DNA from: an uncultured Anaerovibrio sp.
GTDB lineage: Bacteria > Bacillota > Negativicutes > Selenomonadales > Selenomonadaceae
DNA length: 36,104 nucleotides
NCBI GenBank assembly: GCA_934203205.1
Contig: CAKPYV010000022.1
Span: forward strand, 1 to 36,104
Direction: 5' to 3'
Made by a program: the position numbers and the translations under genes. The notes beneath the pieces were generated by a model. That model had not been told where the DNA came from, did no database searches, and saw nothing but the letters and a program-made list of their open reading frames with translations. Numbering within the stretch: the stretch's first letter is position 1; every line of letters starts with the position of its first letter. Below, piece after piece: positions 1 to 7,808 of the stretch.

Positions 1-25
1 TTCATAACTATATTTTGCCAAAAAA

Positions 26-72
26 ACCGACCTCCAAAAATTAGATTTTAGGTCTAACTTTTTGGGGTCGGT
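26..72. terminator. Long near-perfect hairpin, probable terminator
   Basis: Arms ACCGACC/GGTCGGT, CCAAAAA/TTTTTGG and TTAGA/TCTAA stack into one stem around a short AT-rich loop. An A-run lies on the left, which is a U-tract for minus-strand transcription, and a weaker T-run lies on the right. It could end a gene left of the window or insulate the downstream gene. Seen directly; the function is inferred. Confidence 0.65.
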
Positions 73-170
73 ACAATTTTTGTAGTACGGAAGGCGCAGT
101 CCTTTTTATAATATAAATATAGCATTAGTATTTTTCCTATAGTATAATTCAATAAGAGGGGGTGTCACAC

Positions 171-1742
171 ATGGGTATTTATTTTAATCCTAATAACGGT
201 AGTTTTAGACAGGCTGTACGGAGTCAGATTTATATAGACAAGACTGGGCTTATCAAGCATATGAATAAATTGCTGGGGACAGAAAATAAGTGTGTAGCTC
301 TTAGTCATGCCAGAAGGTTTGGCAAGTCTCAGGCTGCAGGCATGTTGGATGCTTACTATAGCCTCGGCAGCGATTCAAGGGAGCTTTTTGCACCATTTGA
401 GATAGCTAAAGACCCTGAGTTTGAATTACACCTGAATAAATATAATGTTATTCATCTTGATGTTTCGTCATTTGAAGGAACCTATAAAGATGAGATTGTA
501 GCTGGTATGAAAGAAACTATTTATCGCGAATTGAAACTAGAGATTACTGATTTACTAGGTGTAGAAAATGCGATTGCTTCCATATTGGCGGATGTTTATC
601 AAAAAACAGGCAATCAGTTGGTGATTATCATTGATGAATGGGACTGTGTAGTACGAAATTACACAGATAAAACTGATGTTGTACATGAGTATCTGCAATT
701 TTTGCATGATTTGTTCAAGAGTGAGGAATCAAAGAGTTTTTTGGCACTAGCATATATTACTGGGATTTTGCCAATTAAGAAAATAGAGAATGAATCGGCT
801 CTTAATAACTTTGACGAATATACCATGTTGAATTCGGGTAATTTGAGTCAGTATTACGGCTTTACTGAGGAAGAAGTAAAAAAATTGTGTCAGAAATATA
901 ATATGGAATTTGATTCAATAAAGGCATGGTATAATGGTTATTTCATAAACGAATTGCATATGTATAATCCTAATTCGGTAGTCTCGGCTATGCTTAGACG
1001 CCAAATTGCATCATATTGGAAAAATACATCCTCTTTCAAGACAATTAATAGATTGATACAACTGAATTATGCGGGCTTGAAAGATGATATTTTGGATATA
1101 TTGGCAGGTGGCAAAGTACGGGTAAAGACAACATCATTTTCTAATGACTTGCACGATATAACCTCTAAGGATAATGCTATAACAGCTTTGATACATCTTG
1201 GTTATCTAGGTTTTGATGCAGAACGAAGTCAGGCGTATCTGCCTAATTATGAGGTTGCAACTGCGTATGAATCTGCTCTGGAAACAGGTTCATGGCAAGA
1301 AGTAGCTCGGTCTATAGGTTTGGCAGAAGACCTTTTGTGGGCAACAATAGACAAAGAAGCTGCTAAAGTGGCAGAATTTATAGAAATTGCTCATGAGAGC
1401 TATGCTTCGGTATTTAAATACAATGATGAAAATTCCCTGAGCTGTGTCTTAACCATGGCGTATTTTACTGCGCCAGCATACTACAATATAGTTAGAGAAA
1501 TACCGGCAGGTAAAGGCTTTGCTGATATGGTGCTGATTCCTCGCAAGGATTCCGGCGATAGGCCTGCAATGGTGATTGAGCTAAAATGGGATAAGTCAGC
1601 GGATACGGCTATTAGGCAGATTACGGAAAAACGTTATGCCGGTGTACTGAAGGATTATGCAGAAAAAATCCTGCTCGTGGGAATTAACTACGATAAAGAA
1701 ACTAAAAAGCATGAATGCGTGATAAAGGAGTATATCGCATAA
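171..1742 (+). CDS. AAA-ATPase-like / PD-(D/E)XK nuclease domain protein
   Basis: The 523-residue protein matches the architecture of the AAA-ATPase_like plus PDDEXK_9 (DUF1703) family. An N-terminal ATPase-like part has the degenerate P-loop RRFGKS near residue 50 and a Walker B-like LVIIIDEWD near residue 155. A C-terminal nuclease-like part has an Asp in GFADMVLIP and the ExK of VIELKW. ATG at 171 is chosen because the AGAGGGGG ribosome site ends about 8 nt before it; the in-frame GTG at 162 overlaps that site. The gene stands alone between two strong hairpins. Family members are often multicopy and of unknown role, with defence or mobile-element links suggested. The family call is confident; the biological role is not known. 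Confidence 0.85.
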   Translation: MGIYFNPNNGSFRQAVRSQIYIDKTGLIKHMNKLLGTENKCVALSHARRFGKSQAAGMLDAYYSLGSDSRELFAPFEIAKDPEFELHLNKYNVIHLDVSSFEGTYKDEIVAGMKETIYRELKLEITDLLGVENAIASILADVYQKTGNQLVIIIDEWDCVVRNYTDKTDVVHEYLQFLHDLFKSEESKSFLALAYITGILPIKKIENESALNNFDEYTMLNSGNLSQYYGFTEEEVKKLCQKYNMEFDSIKAWYNGYFINELHMYNPNSVVSAMLRRQIASYWKNTSSFKTINRLIQLNYAGLKDDILDILAGGKVRVKTTSFSNDLHDITSKDNAITALIHLGYLGFDAERSQAYLPNYEVATAYESALETGSWQEVARSIGLAEDLLWATIDKEAAKVAEFIEIAHESYASVFKYNDENSLSCVLTMAYFTAPAYYNIVREIPAGKGFADMVLIPRKDSGDRPAMVIELKWDKSADTAIRQITEKRYAGVLKDYAEKILLVGINYDKETKKHECVIKEYIA

Positions 1743-1745
1743 AAA

Positions 1746-1798
1746 ACTGCCATCTTGATGATTAAAAGAAATATCATCAAGATGGCAGTCATTTTTTT
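1746..1798. terminator. Bidirectional rho-independent terminator
   Basis: A 17-bp perfect stem (arms at 1746-1762 and 1773-1789) is followed by a T-run on the plus strand and preceded by an A-run, so it can stop both the ATPase/nuclease gene and the convergent parAB-rarD operon. Confidence 0.9.
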
Positions 1799-1804
1799 AG
1801 TTAT

Positions 1805-2698
1805 TTAAATATGTCGGCTTTCGGCGTAGGTGAAAAGGGCAATGGCGGCCCAGATAAAGCTGAAAGTTATAAGCTGAACCAGACCAAAGCGTTCATGGAA
1901 GAAAAAGATGCCTAGAAATAGTGCAATGGTTGGGCTGATATACTGTATAAAGCCCAGCACGTTTAGGGGCAGGGAATTGGCGCCATAGGTGAATAATATT
2001 AGCGGGAAGGCTGTAATAATCCCTGTGCCAGCCAAATACAGGATTAGCTGTGGTGTAAGATGGCTGGTAGAGGTGGCAGTTAAATAGCCAAGATAGGGCA
2101 GGGCTATAGGTATCATGAGCAGGGTTTCCAGGGTAATACTGGATAGAGGATTTAGGTTAAGCTGTTTTTTCAAAGCGCCATAGGCGGAAAAGGTAGTAGC
2201 CAGTACCACAGCTACCCAAGGTAGGGTACCTAGCTGCCAGGTCATCAGCAATATGCCTGTAAAGGCCAGGGCAATGCTAATGCATTTCAACTTAGATAGC
2301 TTTTCATTAAAAATCACAACTCCTAAAAGAACACTCATTAAAGGATTGATATAATAGCCTAAACTGGTGTCCAAGACATGATTGTGGTTGACCGCCCAGA
2401 TATAGGTTAACCAGTTAATGCTGATAATTGAAGCAGCGGCTAATAAGAGCAGACTGCGTTTTTTTTCCTGCCATAAATCTCGACAATCCTGTAAAAAACT
2501 TCCCCAGCGCTTCATAACTGCCAAGATAAGCAGCATAAAAAACAATGACCAGCAAATGCGGTTGGTGAGAATTTCATCTGCTCCTACTGGGGATAAAAGA
2601 TTCCAATATAATGGCAAAATACCCCAGATAAAGCAGCTGGTTAACGAAGCTAAAATACCATTTTTTTCACTAATAGCAGCAGCCTGTGCTTTTGCCAT
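1805..2698 (-). CDS. rarD: EamA/RarD family permease
   Basis: A 297-residue integral membrane protein of the drug/metabolite transporter superfamily. About ten hydrophobic segments form two EamA-like halves, and the N-terminal half has the RarD-type stretch FIWGILPLYWNLLSP. RarD-type proteins are putative efflux permeases whose substrate is unsettled. ATG at 2698 is preferred over an upstream TTG at 2713, because GGAGGTG lies about 7 nt before this ATG and the TTG lies inside that ribosome site. It is the last gene of the parA-parB-DUF4446 run, 24 bp after its neighbour, and shares a terminator with the convergent gene. Cotranscription with parAB is likely positional. Confidence 0.85.
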   Translation of the reverse strand: MAKAQAAAISEKNGILASLTSCFIWGILPLYWNLLSPVGADEILTNRICWSLFFMLLILAVMKRWGSFLQDCRDLWQEKKRSLLLLAAASIISINWLTYIWAVNHNHVLDTSLGYYINPLMSVLLGVVIFNEKLSKLKCISIALAFTGILLMTWQLGTLPWVAVVLATTFSAYGALKKQLNLNPLSSITLETLLMIPIALPYLGYLTATSTSHLTPQLILYLAGTGIITAFPLILFTYGANSLPLNVLGFIQYISPTIALFLGIFFFHERFGLVQLITFSFIWAAIALFTYAESRHI

Positions 2699-2722
2699 AA
2701 GGGACACCTCCAAATATATTTT

Positions 2723-3226
2723 TTATTTAGCCATGGCTTGTCGGAGGGCATCTTCCTCTTCGGAGGTCATAGGATAGGTGGAGGTTCCATTGACAATAGG
2801 TTTGGCATAGCTGCGGGAATCCTCCCGAGCAAAAATACTGGACAAAACAACACCATTGTTGTGGGAATCCAGCATGGCTACAGCGTAGCTCAAATCACTG
2901 CCCATATCCTCAAAGGCCCGGAATCTGACGATAGCTACCTTGGTGAGGGCATTGGATAGCAACTCCTTAATAGCCTTATTTTCCTCCCAAAGCTTGGCAT
3001 TTTCATCAGCCACAGCCTTGGTGCTATCAATGCAGCCAATCATCATGCGTTCAAGATTAGCTCCATCCACGCCAGTCATCATTTTCTTGTATCTTTTTTT
3101 CATATAATTAAGATTATAGAAAAGATGAATTAACAATAAGTACATTACAATAACCAAAATGCCTAGGATACCTACCATGTAGCTGAGGTTATTGATAATA
3201 AAATTCATAATATCCGTATTTGCCAT
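2723..3226 (-). CDS. DUF4446 membrane protein
   Basis: This 167-residue protein has one N-terminal membrane helix (about residues 14-36). A charged region rich in Lys and Glu follows, predicted helical or coiled (about 40-100), and then a compact domain containing VRFRAFEDMGSDLSYAVAML, which is the recognisable core of DUF4446. The family commonly sits directly after parB in Bacillota, as here, 40 bp downstream of parB. Its function is not established. An association with chromosome segregation or the cell envelope is only suggested by this conserved neighbourhood. Confidence 0.85.
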   Translation of the reverse strand: MANTDIMNFIINNLSYMVGILGILVIVMYLLLIHLFYNLNYMKKRYKKMMTGVDGANLERMMIGCIDSTKAVADENAKLWEENKAIKELLSNALTKVAIVRFRAFEDMGSDLSYAVAMLDSHNNGVVLSSIFAREDSRSYAKPIVNGTSTYPMTSEEEDALRQAMAK

Positions 3227-3265
3227 GAAAAAAAATCGCTCCTTAGTGTAAATAGTGCATATGTT

Positions 3266-4267
3266 TTATACAGTTAGTTTGCCGGTGGTAGAAAATTGGT
3301 GCAGCTTGGCCAATTTTTCCTCTGATGTCAGTTCTGCAGGTTTGTCCATATTTTGGCTTTGCTCTAAAAGCTGTAAGAGATGCTGCAGTTCATCCTGAGA
3401 GGAAAAATCAATTTCCAGCAGCTGTTTTTTTCCTTTGCTTTTGATGCGTACTGGAGTGCCTAATAACATTTTCAGCTTATCCTCAGCTTCTTGCAAAAAT
3501 ACATCCCGCTGAGGGGCTGGCTTTTCCTGTTTTTCCTCTGCTAGATAAGCAGGGTTCTTTTGCAGCTGCTTGACCAGGGCTTCTACACGACGGGCAGAAA
3601 GCTCATTGGCTATGATATAATCAGCAGCTTGATTTTGCAGTTCTTCATATTCCAGTCCTAGCAGAGGACGAGCCTGTCCCATGGAAATACTTCCTTGAGT
3701 CAGTAGCTCCTGTACATGGTCAGACAGCTTTAGGAGGCGCAGAAAATTAGCAATATGGGAGCGGCTGCGGCCAATTTTGTGGGACAGCAGCTCCTGTGTC
3801 AAGCCATAGTCAGCTAAAAGATGCTGATAGGCCTTGGCCTCTTCAATGGCATTGAGATTCTCTCGCTGGATATTCTCAATCAAGGCTACCTCGCTCATCT
3901 GGGCATCATTGTATTCTCTCACAAGGGCAGGAATGGTTTTCAGACCTGCCTGAGTAGCAGCTCGGAAGCGGCGCTCGCCAGCAATGAGTTCATACCCTTT
4001 GACAGTTTTGCGCACCAAAATAGGCTGAAGAACTCCATATTGGGTAATGGATTCCTGAAGGGTTTTGAGTGCCTCTGGATCAAATTTTTGTCGAGGCTGA
4101 CTAGGATTGGCAGTAATCTTGCTGATATCTAGTTCCTGTACGGGCAGACCTTCAAGTTTGATGTCCTGCTGGGGCTTTGCCTTGGTAATAGCAGTCTTGG
4201 GTTTGTTAGTAGCACCTAGACCAAAGGCACCTAAGCCCTTGCCTAGACCACCTATTTTTTTACTCAT
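3266..4267 (-). CDS. parB: Chromosome partitioning protein ParB (Spo0J-type)
   Basis: This 333-residue ParB binds parS sites and spreads as a CTP-dependent clamp. The N-terminus is MSKKIGGLGKGLGAF, the usual ParA-interacting tail. The ParB/Srx domain carries LIAGERRFRAA, the CTP-binding region, and is followed by a helix-turn-helix (LLSHKIGRSRSHIANFLRLL). A C-terminal dimerisation segment completes it. ATG at 4267 is chosen over upstream in-frame starts because AGGAGG lies about 9 nt before it. The start overlaps the parA stop by 8 bp, which indicates translational coupling. Four parS-like sites in this window (5136, 22782, 25195, 35929) are its expected targets. Confidence 0.95.
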   Translation of the reverse strand: MSKKIGGLGKGLGAFGLGATNKPKTAITKAKPQQDIKLEGLPVQELDISKITANPSQPRQKFDPEALKTLQESITQYGVLQPILVRKTVKGYELIAGERRFRAATQAGLKTIPALVREYNDAQMSEVALIENIQRENLNAIEEAKAYQHLLADYGLTQELLSHKIGRSRSHIANFLRLLKLSDHVQELLTQGSISMGQARPLLGLEYEELQNQAADYIIANELSARRVEALVKQLQKNPAYLAEEKQEKPAPQRDVFLQEAEDKLKMLLGTPVRIKSKGKKQLLEIDFSSQDELQHLLQLLEQSQNMDKPAELTSEEKLAKLHQFSTTGKLTV

Positions 4268-5018
4268 GGCCTGCAACCTCCTTGGCGAGAGCTTCATAGG
4301 CCAAAGCCCCCTTGGAGGTGGCAGCATAGGCAAAGATTGGTTGGCCATAGGATGGGGCCTCACTTAGCCGCACTGTACGAGGGATTTTTGTTTCGTATAC
4401 CTGATTTGGAAAATGCTTGCGAACCTCAGCTTCTACCTGCTGGGATAGATTGGTACGGGAATCGAACATGGTCATAACAAGACCTTCAATATAGAGCTGA
4501 GAATTGTACTGTTCCTGAACCATTTCAATGGTAGACATAAGCTGGCTAAGTCCCTCCAAAGCATAAAATTCACACTGGAGAGGCAGTAGTACCGAGTTTG
4601 CCGCTGTTAGGGCATTTAGGGTAATATGGCCCAAGGATGGTGGGCAGTCAATAATGATATAGTCATAGATGCCTCGAATAGGAGTAATGGCTTTTTGCAG
4701 GCGATAAAGCTTGTCCTCTGCTTCCACCAGTTCCACCTCTGCACCTGCTAAGTCCATAACAGAGGGAACCAGATCCAAATCAAAATCAGTATGAATGATA
4801 ATATCTCCCAGATTGGCCTGGCCTACTAAAACATCATAGACACTTTGTTCTAAAGAATTTTTATCAATGCCTAAACCGCTGGTGGCATTGCCCTGAGGGT
4901 CACAGTCTATAAGGAGAACTCGTCGACCTAACAGAGCCAAGCCAGCACTGAGATTTACGGCTGTTGTAGTTTTGCCTACACCACCTTTTTGGTTGGCTAC
5001 AGCAATTATTTTTCCCAA
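4260..5018 (-). CDS. parA: Chromosome partitioning ATPase ParA (Soj-type)
   Basis: This deviant Walker-A ATPase works with ParB-parS in origin segregation. The P-loop KGGVGKTT lies close to the N-terminus (GKIIAVANQKGG), Walker A' is VLLIDCDPQGNATSGLG, and Walker B is YIIIDCPPSLG. The length of about 252 residues fits Soj. The start is uncertain. No ATG is available. A TTG at 5018 has GGTGGTGA about 8 nt upstream and gives the standard N-terminus; two GTG codons at 5030 and 5027 are alternatives adding a few residues. It is first in the parA-parB-DUF4446-rarD run, with a parS site about 120 bp upstream. Confidence 0.95.
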   Translation of the reverse strand: MGKIIAVANQKGGVGKTTTAVNLSAGLALLGRRVLLIDCDPQGNATSGLGIDKNSLEQSVYDVLVGQANLGDIIIHTDFDLDLVPSVMDLAGAEVELVEAEDKLYRLQKAITPIRGIYDYIIIDCPPSLGHITLNALTAANSVLLPLQCEFYALEGLSQLMSTIEMVQEQYNSQLYIEGLVMTMFDSRTNLSQQVEAEVRKHFPNQVYETKIPRTVRLSEAPSYGQPIFAYAATSKGALAYEALAKEVAGHE

Positions 5019-5135
5019 TATATTCACCACTTTCTTTTATGAATAGGGTTTTTGCGGAGTTTCTTTTCTATTGTATCATTAATGGGGGAATTTTTCGATA
5101 TTTTATTGGCGAAATTGTGATTTTGTGGAGAAAAA

Positions 5136-5151
5136 TGTTTCACGTGGAACA
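5136..5151. other. parS site 1
   Basis: TGTTTCACGTGGAACA matches the ParB box consensus TGTTNCACGTGAAACA and its degenerate form. It lies between parA and the Rrf2 gene. Confidence 0.88.
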
Positions 5152-5177
5152 AGAAAAAATAGCTAATATATTTTTTA

Positions 5178-5199
5178 CCTGTATATGATATAATACAGG
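5178..5199. promoter_or_regulatory. Dyad over the -10 of the Rrf2 gene
   Basis: The inverted repeat CCTGTAT-N8-ATACAGG overlaps a TATAAT hexamer at 5189-5194, upstream of the Rrf2 regulator. The arrangement suits an autoregulatory operator. No convincing -35 was found. The assignment to Rrf2 is inferred from position. Confidence 0.5.
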
Positions 5200-5236
5200 A
5201 TAAAAGAATTATTGTGGGAAGAGAAAGGTGAAAAAC

Positions 5237-5677
5237 ATGCAAATATCCAGTAGATTTACTTTGGCAGTACATATATTAGCCTGTATTGCAGTTATTAAAG
5301 ATATGAAGATAACAAGTAATTTATTAGCTGGCAGTACCAATACCAATCCAGTGATTGTGCGTAAAATCCTTGGCCAGCTGAAAAATGCTGGTTTGGTAGA
5401 GGTAGTTAGAGGAACAGGGGGAGCCTCCTTAGCCAAACCTGCTCAGGAGATTAGCTTTTTGGATATTTATCAAGCGGTAGAATGTGTAGAGAGAGGGGAG
5501 CTATTTCATTTCCACGAAAATCCTAACGAAAAATGTCCTATTGGCCGTAATATACACAATGTATTGGATGATAAGTTAGACCAGATTCAACGAGCTATGG
5601 AAAGGGAGCTGGCTTCTATTTCCATGGCCGATGTGCAGGGAGAGATTACTAAGTGTATTAATATACAGGGGAAATAA
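5237..5677 (+). CDS. Rrf2 family transcriptional regulator
   Basis: The 146-residue winged-helix protein opens with MQISSRFTLAVHILACIAVI, a typical Rrf2 start. A recognition region (NPVIVRKILGQLKNAGLVEVVRGTGG) and a dimerisation helix follow. Its three cysteines (in VECVERG, EKCPIG and TKCINI) do not reproduce the closely spaced Fe-S triad of IscR or NsrR, so it resembles the YwnA/YwgB type more; whether it binds a cofactor is open. ATG at 5237 is used, with AAAGGTGA about 5 nt upstream; the GTG at 5228 lies within that site. It may control the two downstream promoters sharing a 24-bp motif (5707-5730 and 7101-7124), but this is inference. Confidence 0.85.
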   Translation: MQISSRFTLAVHILACIAVIKDMKITSNLLAGSTNTNPVIVRKILGQLKNAGLVEVVRGTGGASLAKPAQEISFLDIYQAVECVERGELFHFHENPNEKCPIGRNIHNVLDDKLDQIQRAMERELASISMADVQGEITKCINIQGK

Positions 5678-5706
5678 TTTTTGCTAGTTAAATATTTTTT
5701 CTAGTT

Positions 5707-5752
5707 GTAACTGTTGACATTGCAATTAAGGGGTGCTACAATTTTAATTGTA
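5707..5752 (+). promoter_or_regulatory. Sigma-A promoter with overlapping dyads
   Basis: TTGACA at 5714-5719, a 17-bp spacer and TACAAT at 5737-5742 make a near-consensus promoter for the gene at 5808. The palindrome TACAATTTTAATTGTA (5737-5752) covers the -10, and GTTGTAAC/GTTACAAC arms (5704-5711 and 5762-5769) flank it. A 24-bp motif here (5707-5730) recurs at 7101-7124. Confidence 0.75.
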
Positions 5753-5807
5753 ATAGAGATAGTTACAACAAATTGTAGTAAGATTTTGCAGAGGGGGAAA
5801 TATTATT

Positions 5808-6140
5808 ATGACTAAGGCAGATATTATGCAGCAAGTAAAAAATTTGATTGCTGCTCCTAGCTGTTATGCGGGATTGAAGGAAAAGGCAGAGGCATATCTG
5901 GCAGCTCAGAATCCGGAAACTGCGGCAGCACTGGTGAATGAACTAAAGGCAGATGTGCAGAGCATTGATGAGGTATTGCCTTTCTTTGGTTCTGAGGATG
6001 CCAAGAAAATCTTTGGAGCAGAGGTAGCTGAACAGCTTCTCCAGAAAGCAAAAGAGGTTAAGGCCAATGGGGGAGACACCTGCTTCTGCGAGGCTTGTAC
6101 AGCAGGTAAGGCTATTCTTGAACATAAGGAGCTGTTGTAA
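5808..6140 (+). CDS. Small Cys-rich protein of unknown function
   Basis: This 110-residue soluble protein starts MTKADIMQQVKNLIAAPSC and ends with a cysteine motif, CFCEAC, before AILEHKELL. It resembles a small family in anaerobic Bacillota that databases often label 'molecular chaperone Hsp90', although it has no Hsp90 ATPase domain. That label is from memory and is probably an annotation artefact. The three close cysteines could bind a metal. It follows the Rrf2 gene, has its own strong promoter, and ends at a terminator, so it is a single-gene unit probably under regulated expression. Confidence 0.75.
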   Translation: MTKADIMQQVKNLIAAPSCYAGLKEKAEAYLAAQNPETAAALVNELKADVQSIDEVLPFFGSEDAKKIFGAEVAEQLLQKAKEVKANGGDTCFCEACTAGKAILEHKELL

Positions 6141-6183
6141 GCTTTTTATGTGTAGATGATTGGCTGAGCAAAATTTGGCAATA

Positions 6184-6213
6184 GGGACTGTCTGCGTTAG
6201 GCGGTCCTTTTTT
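6184..6213 (+). terminator. Rho-independent terminator
   Basis: A 9-bp stem with G-U pairs (GGACTGTCT/AGGCGGTCC), loop GCGTT and six T follow the small Cys-rich gene. Repeat element A begins 7 bp later. Confidence 0.85.
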
Positions 6214-6219
6214 GTGTAT

Positions 6220-7019
6220 AAATTCTGATTTGCCGAATACATCAATTATCTATACATTTCTCGTAGGCATGGCATATACCCTTACAGGCACGCTTGCGCT
6301 ATATTAATGTGCCTCACGCTGCTAAACTCATTTAATCACATGAAAAGCTTCACGATGTTCATCTTTTCATGGCTTAAATTCGTTAAGAAGCGAGGCACAT
6401 CGATATACCTGTGAAGGGTATATGTCATGCCTTCTACTTTGTGTATTCATTGCACCCTCCTGCTTTGGCACTGTTTGTAATTTTAACGTGTTTACTGGAA
6501 TGGAACAGCAGATGATAGTAACCTAAGAAAACCCTTGCTGAGCCTCGGTGCTTAATGAGTTCAAGCCGTAAGGCGCAGAAGAAATTTAGCATCCGCTAGG
6601 CTTAGCTAGGAGTGGGCAATATGCCAGCGACATATTGCCCGGGATAAAGTGACCGCTGTGTCACTTTATTACGCGATGAGCGATATTTAGTTCAGACTAT
6701 CTCGACTGTGGATATTTAGATAGAATCGGTAAATCACGATGATTCGGCAACAGCCGGAGGGGCATGACACTTTTGCGTCGGGAGACTCCTGCTTTTGCGC
6801 AGCAAAAGTGGCCCCGGTGGCTCTCTCTATCATTACAGCCTCTGTGAATTGGCTCAGCGACAAGCGGTATTAATGCGTAAGGATAAACCAACAGATAGGG
6901 CCATTAAGTCGGACAGAGCAAAAGTTGTTATGACCGCAGGCTGTATTTCGAGAATTTTTGACATCCCGAATTATATTTACAACTCTAAGGAGAATGGTAA
7001 CTCTACAAATCAAAATTTT
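6220..7019 (+). repeat. Interspersed repeat element, copy A (about 800 bp)
   Basis: It is bounded by similar inverted termini: AATTCTGATTTGCCGAATAC on the left and, read on the other strand, AAATTTTGATTTGTAGAG on the right. Inside are a long hairpin (6265-6432), a GC-rich structured core (hairpin 6754-6817) and the tail shared with copies B to E (6898-6986). Relative to copies B, C and D it has about 200 extra bp (roughly 6480-6738) with two perfect hairpins. No transposase is present. The small open frames inside are not considered genes. It fills the gap between the genes ending at 6140 and starting at 7191. Confidence 0.85.
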
Positions 7020-7100
7020 GGAAGCTGTAACAGGGGAGATATATTAGAGCTAGGAGGTTCTTGGGAAAATAAAATTGATTTTGTAATTGCAAAAAATGAT

Positions 7101-7136
7101 GTAACTATTGACATTACAACTAAGCTGTTATATTAT
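7101..7136 (+). promoter_or_regulatory. Sigma-A promoter with motif shared with 5707-5730
   Basis: TTGACA at 7108-7113, a 17-bp spacer and TATTAT at 7131-7136. The stretch 7101-7124 matches 5707-5730 at 21 of 24 positions and includes the -35. This is unusual for unrelated promoters and suggests a common regulator. Confidence 0.7.
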
Positions 7137-7190
7137 TATGATTGCAAGATGTAATAATGAATATTACAACATTTAAGGAGGTCTTTTGTA

Positions 7191-7586
7191 ATGGAAAAGG
7201 TAGTAGAATTTTTGCAGAAAAACCCAGTGCAGTATTTAGCAACCGTTGGTAGAGATGGCAAGGCTAAATGCCGTCCATTTATGTTTTGTTTTCAGCAGGA
7301 TGGGAAGCTTTGGTTCTGTACTAACAATACTAAGGATGTATATAAAGATATGATGGCAAATCCAGAGGTTGAAATCTCCGTATCCTCTCCAACATATGCT
7401 TGGATTCGCCTTCACGGCAAGGCTGTATTCGAGAACAACATGGCTGTTAAGGAAGCATGCATGAACAACCCTATCGTAAAAGGACAGTACCAGACCGCTG
7501 ACAATCCAATCTTCGAGGTTTTCTATCTGGAAAATCCTCATGGTGTGATTGCTGACTTCTCTGGCAACCCTCCTTACGAATTCTAA
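7191..7586 (+). CDS. Pyridoxamine 5'-phosphate oxidase-fold flavin-binding protein
   Basis: This 131-residue protein belongs to the split-barrel PNPOx-like superfamily, whose members bind FMN or related cofactors. The opening VVEFLQKNPVQYLATVGRDG and the central KLWFCTNNTKDVYKDMMANP are typical of the small NimA-like/general-stress branch. The specific substrate cannot be read from sequence. ATG at 7191 has AAGGAGGT about 8 nt upstream. It is driven by its own promoter at 7101-7136. No clear terminator was seen before the FMN riboswitch that starts 16 bp after its stop, so readthrough into the next genes is possible. Confidence 0.85.
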   Translation: MEKVVEFLQKNPVQYLATVGRDGKAKCRPFMFCFQQDGKLWFCTNNTKDVYKDMMANPEVEISVSSPTYAWIRLHGKAVFENNMAVKEACMNNPIVKGQYQTADNPIFEVFYLENPHGVIADFSGNPPYEF

Positions 7587-7601
7587 GAAAGAAACAAACC
7601 A

Positions 7602-7710
7602 ATCTTCGGGGCAAGGTGCAATTTCCTACCGGCAGTAAAGCCTGCGACCCGCAATGCGGTTGAAACGGTGCAATTCCGTTACCGCCGGTATAGTCCGGAT
7701 GAAAGAAGAT
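7602..7710 (+). ncRNA. FMN riboswitch (RFN element)
   Basis: The closing stem ATCTTC/GAAGAT (7602-7607, 7705-7710) encloses the conserved RFN blocks: GGGGCAAGGTGCAATTTCC, TACCGGCAGTAAAGCCTGCGA, GGTTGAAACGGTGCAATTCC and AGTCCGGATGAAAG. These match the RFN consensus closely. Downstream, a GC-rich stem with loop AAAAAT (about 7722-7746) followed by TTTATTGT could be the expression platform. Known FMN riboswitches usually control riboflavin synthesis or transport; here the next genes are a flavin/Fe-S protein, a macrodomain and a sirtuin. Confidence 0.95.
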
Positions 7711-7808
7711 ATGATAAGAAACGCCCTGCAGAAAAATCTGTGGGGCTTTATTGTATAAAGAAAAACTCGCTCCTGTTTGAAGGGCAAAGGCTAAGGAGAA
7801 ATAAAGTA

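Noticed and set aside
5808..6140. Annotation of the 110-residue protein as Hsp90
   Set aside because: Hsp90 proteins have more than 600 residues and a GHKL ATPase domain; nothing of this is present.
6220..7019. Repeat elements as insertion sequences
   Set aside because: No copy contains a transposase or recombinase frame, so they are called repeats, not IS elements. Target duplications could not be identified by eye.
6795..7154. A 119-codon open frame running from element A into the next promoter
   Set aside because: It crosses the element terminus and the promoter of the gene at 7191, has no recognisable domain, and is AT-rich non-coding in character.
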